Of a DNA stretch of 8,043 nt, positions 6,237 to 8,043 are shown piece by piece. The notes below the pieces were generated by a model. The model did no database searches, was not told the origin of the DNA, and saw nothing but the letters and a program-made list of their open reading frames with translations. Source of the stretch: JAEUIT01 sp034439815 (lineage in GTDB: Bacteria > Planctomycetota > Phycisphaerae > Phycisphaerales > SM1A02); the NCBI GenBank assembly GCA_034439815.1, contig JAWXBD010000075.1, positions 1 through 8,043 of the forward strand, read 5' to 3'. Position numbers and translations under genes: made by a program. How positions within the stretch are numbered: position 1 is the first letter of the stretch; every line of letters starts with the position of its first letter.

Positions 6237-7227
6237 GCGGTGCCTTGAGACGAAGGTGGCGATTTTGATACGTCACGAGCGGACTGCCGACTGTGAAGCT
6301 GAACTGCTGGTCATCTTCGACGCGCAGGCCCTCGGGCAGCGGATGGGGATCATCCGCGCCAGGCGCCGACGCCGGCACGGCGCTGACGCGCGAAAGTTCG
6401 GTGATCGAGAGCGAGTGCCCGCCATCGGGCAAGGTCCACGTCGTCCGAATGCGCTGCGGCAGCGTCGCACCGCCGGCCTGCTGCCACTGCTCAACGACAA
6501 GCGCCCATCGAACGGCCGGTTTGTCCGGGCCCATCATCGGCAGCTCGGTCGCGTAGCCGAGGAGGCGCGGCGGATCGGACAGCTCCACCGTGACTTCGCG
6601 CGGCCGGGGTTTCGCGCGCACGACCGGTTCGTCTGGATGCGCTGCTGCATGCGCCGCCACTGCATCATCCATCGCCTTCACGTCGTCGCCGCTCACGAAG
6701 CGAAAGACGGCGGTGGTGCCTTCAATCGAAAGCGAAATCGGCTGAGCACGTTCCACCACGTCTCGACCGAGTGTCGCGCCACGATCACGGAAAACCGTCA
6801 CCGCCGCGTCGAGCGCCGCCTTGGCGCTCGCGTCCGCATTCCCCGCTTCGGCGGCGCGCTGTATCACCGGGTCTTCGCGCTTCGCAAGCTCAAAGTCCGT
6901 CAGAACGTCGAAGCCTCCATCGACAGTATTCCGTCTGCTCGAATGGAATATGTGGCTGTATCGACGCACGGCAAACACGCGAAACACGTCCGCTTCAATT
7001 GCCACCGCCGGATGGCTGGCGTCCGCCCCACCCTGCGCGAGTTCCTTCGCAGCAGCGGTGCTCGCTTCGAAGTACGCCTCTTCCGCGTAGTCGTGAAAGG
7101 CAGCGTCCAGGATGACCGGCGCGATCTCCGTGCCGAGCGTCGCAAGCGCGCGTCTGAAATGCATGCGATCAAGCGTGCATTCATCGAGGAACCGGATCAT
7201 CGTCGCACGCCGCTCTGCCGCCGCCAT
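5998..7227 (-). CDS. Exported protein of unknown function, damaged at both ends
   Basis: The open frame gives 409 residues starting MAAAERRATMIRF. I do not recognise the family. Residues 1-180 look alpha-helical and Ala-rich. Residues about 200-330 alternate charged strands and end with PHPLPEGLRVEDDQQF and LVTYQNRHLRLKAPLG, reminiscent of the C-terminal beta region of some secreted planctomycetal proteins. The genuine sequence appears to end near 6205-6240; beyond that the frame merely reads the serine hydrolase gene out of register (HQAVHGGGDHATHRAG). At the other end the coding trace continues upstream of the ATG through GAPAAPKPPTP to an in-frame TAG at 7264-7266, and then to a signal peptide beginning at 7338. 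The gene is probably a pseudogene. If translated from 7227 it would lack its export signal. Confidence 0.55.
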   Translation of the reverse strand: MAAAERRATMIRFLDECTLDRMHFRRALATLGTEIAPVILDAAFHDYAEEAYFEASTAAAKELAQGGADASHPAVAIEADVFRVFAVRRYSHIFHSSRRNTVDGGFDVLTDFELAKREDPVIQRAAEAGNADASAKAALDAAVTVFRDRGATLGRDVVERAQPISLSIEGTTAVFRFVSGDDVKAMDDAVAAHAAAHPDEPVVRAKPRPREVTVELSDPPRLLGYATELPMMGPDKPAVRWALVVEQWQQAGGATLPQRIRTTWTLPDGGHSLSITELSRVSAVPASAPGADDPHPLPEGLRVEDDQQFSFTVGSPLVTYQNRHLRLKAPLGLHPGEGLADLLRDATHVPHRFHHQAVHGGGDHATHRAGPCGTRRQHEQVPAGLSDARPHRHDSTPADAYLGDSELHQ

Positions 7228-7263
7228 CGGCGTGGGCGGCTTTGGCGCTGCCGGCGCTCCCTC

Positions 7264-7338
7264 CTAACCGAACGCCGGTGGCGACGGCGCAGCAGTCAGC
7301 AGAGCAAGGAGCACTCCCCCACGCAGTGTGTGACGCAT
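7264..7338 (-). pseudogene. Signal peptide cut from its gene by an in-frame TAG
   Basis: An ATG at 7338 opens MRHTLRGGVLLALLTAAPSP, then PAFG, then TAG at 7266-7264. It has a basic start, a hydrophobic core and an Ala-x-Gly-type cleavage region: a standard Sec signal peptide. It is exactly in frame (37 codons) with the ATG at 7227 of the downstream reading frame, and the intervening codons EGAPAAPKPPTP look like a normal mature N-terminal linker. One base change in the stop codon would restore a single exported protein of about 400 residues. Confidence 0.7.
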
Positions 7339-7617
7339 GATTCCAGTTTACCGAAGCGTGAGGGGGATGCACGGGCCGTTGCGGCTGGTTGGCATCGTTC
7401 CACGGCATGAGGATGCGCATCGACACATACATCAGGCGCGGCGTGCCGCGCGGACCCCGTGGGACCATGAATCTTTCTGTACTGCTGGTGCTGTTGCTCC
7501 TGCTTGCCGGCTCTGACAATCGCGTGCCCTGAAGCGCGTGATCGGACAAGCTGCGGTTCGTTGGAGATTTGGGTGTTCTTGCAGACGGCTCTGTTGCAAG
7601 CCTGGGCGAGCAATGCC
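7339..7617. other. Gap with no recognised gene
   Basis: Apart from the very short hydrophobic frame at 7467-7532 and a lone 13-base match to an IS6-type end at 7587-7599, I see no coding or RNA feature here. The promoter for the exported protein should lie between about 7339 and 7420 on the minus strand, but no clear boxes are visible. Confidence 0.35.
7467..7532 (+). CDS. Possible 21-residue hydrophobic peptide
   Basis: ATG at 7467 encodes MNLSVLLVLLLLLAGS followed by five residues and a TGA. It has the shape of a bare signal sequence or single membrane segment. There is no Shine-Dalgarno sequence and no neighbour on the same strand. It may be a stump of a lost secreted protein or a chance frame. 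Confidence 0.15.
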   Translation: MNLSVLLVLLLLLAGSDNRVP

Positions 7618-7638
7618 CCCGACGCTTACGGCGTCGGG
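7618..7638. repeat. Perfect 8-bp stem hairpin after the dockerin remnant
   Basis: CCCGACGC at 7618-7625 pairs perfectly with GCGTCGGG at 7631-7638 around a 5-base loop. The hairpin spans the TAA stop of the orphan dockerin tail on the minus strand. It lies about 80 bases beyond the stop of the dockerin-tailed gene at right and could terminate that transcript, but no T run follows on either strand. It may instead be a dispersed palindromic element. Confidence 0.5.
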
Positions 7639-7694
7639 CCCCAGCCGCCGAGGCTCACCGCAAGGTCGTCGCTGTCGACCACTCCGTCCAAGGT
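7626..7694 (-). pseudogene. Orphan dockerin-tail remnant
   Basis: On the minus strand, between an in-frame TGA at 7697-7695 and a TAA at 7628-7626, the sequence reads TLDGVVDSDDLAVSLGGW and then GPTP. This is the last loop and terminal W-G-P-T-P of a dockerin-like tag, but the loop lacks two residues expected between D and G-V-V, so calcium binding would be lost. It begins 24 bases downstream of the stop of the next dockerin-tailed gene. It looks like an older C-terminus left behind when that gene acquired its present tail, or the scar of a neighbouring gene. Confidence 0.65.
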
Positions 7695-7718
7695 TCAGTA
7701 TTGATCTCGTCAGTCGCT

Positions 7719-8043
7719 TCAGCCCCACGCGCCCAACAGAATCGCCAAGTCACCCGCGCCGACCACGCCGTTGTGGTCGAGGTCAGCCGCACCGCCACGC
7801 CCGCCCCATGCACCAAGGAGGATCGACAGGTCCATCGCGTTCACAATGCCGTCCCCGTTGAGGTCTGCCGGGTTCCCCGTCGCGGGGCTCTGGTTCGGCA
7901 CTGTCACGCACACCTCGATGAAGCAGCATTGCAGCCAGTCCGCGCTGTGGTTGCCCAGCGTGAAGCAGTACTGCGATCCCGGCGCCAGTCCGCTCACGAT
8001 CGTCACCGGACCCACCGCCTGCGAACCGAACGGCGCGATCGGC
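7719..8043 (-). CDS. C-terminus of a secreted protein with two-loop dockerin-like tail (partial)
   Basis: The frame is open to the right edge, giving 107 visible residues. Residues 1-50 form a beta-rich, Cys-bearing segment (VTIVSGLAPGSQYCFTLGN, then WLQCCFIEVCVTVP), the kind of extracellular beta-sandwich end common before such tags. After a short linker (NQSPATGNPA), residues 55-107 hold two calcium-type loops, D-L-N-G-D-G-I-V-N-A-M-D and D-L-D-H-N-G-V-V-G-A-G-D, each followed by LxILLGAWG. The Asp/Asn positions 1, 3, 5 and 12 of each loop are in place. The stop is TGA at 7721-7719. An internal ATG/GTG near 8015 is not the true start. The tag is thought to be a surface or complex-association module in these bacteria; the catalytic or structural part of the protein is outside the window. 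Confidence 0.8.
   Translation of the reverse strand, partial: PIAPFGSQAVGPVTIVSGLAPGSQYCFTLGNHSADWLQCCFIEVCVTVPNQSPATGNPADLNGDGIVNAMDLSILLGAWGGRGGAADLDHNGVVGAGDLAILLGAWG

Noticed and set aside
6049..7410. 453-codon open frame on the plus strand
   Set aside because: It runs antisense to the exported protein, whose strand has signal peptide, linker and structured sequence. This frame is Arg/His-rich with no recognisable motif.
1..8043. CRISPR arrays, tRNA or rRNA genes, toxin-antitoxin or defence operon
   Set aside because: No regularly spaced repeats, no cloverleaf or rRNA-like segments, and the only antitoxin-like sequence (barstar) is a fragment without a nuclease partner.

Overview
This is a GC-rich stretch of bacterial chromosome. 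It most likely comes from the Planctomycetota, probably a Phycisphaerae-like lineage. The main clue is a C-terminal tag made of dockerin-like calcium loops ending in LLGAWG, intact or as remnants at five places. A second clue is the cysteine/aspartate repeat of the type DCNGDGIPDDC in the large secreted protein. Recognisable Shine-Dalgarno sequences are scarce, which also fits. The taxonomic call is an inference from protein style, not from a marker gene.

Layout, left to right. The window opens inside an IS3-family insertion sequence on the minus strand (about 1-175). It abuts the last 37 codons of a dockerin-tailed gene (175-288, plus). Next is a pRiA4b ORF-3-like protein (440-1141, plus), a gap with no convincing gene (1142-1487), and an apparently intact peptidase E (1488-2252, minus). 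Divergent from it is a 633-residue secreted protein with a signal peptide, a beta-propeller-like region, calcium-type repeats, a von Willebrand A domain and a dockerin-like tail (2372-4273, plus).

The section 4274-5048 is a gene graveyard. An attC-like inverted structure (4606-4715) precedes the first 25 codons of one gene, which runs into an internal barstar fragment. That is joined to an inverted dockerin tail and then to a diverged copy of the 5' end of the peptidase E gene. After it come two minus-strand genes: an N-terminally truncated class C beta-lactamase-type serine hydrolase (5049-6236), and an exported protein of unknown function whose signal peptide is cut off by an in-frame TAG (coding trace 7338 to about 6200). 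The two meet out of frame.

The right end holds a short gap, a hairpin, an orphan dockerin-tail remnant (7626-7694) and the 3' end of another dockerin-tailed secreted protein (7719-8043, minus, running off the window).

I see no coherent operon or multi-gene defence system. The most notable theme is recombination: at least four junctions join unrelated gene fragments, and dockerin-tail coding sequence lies at or beside three of them.
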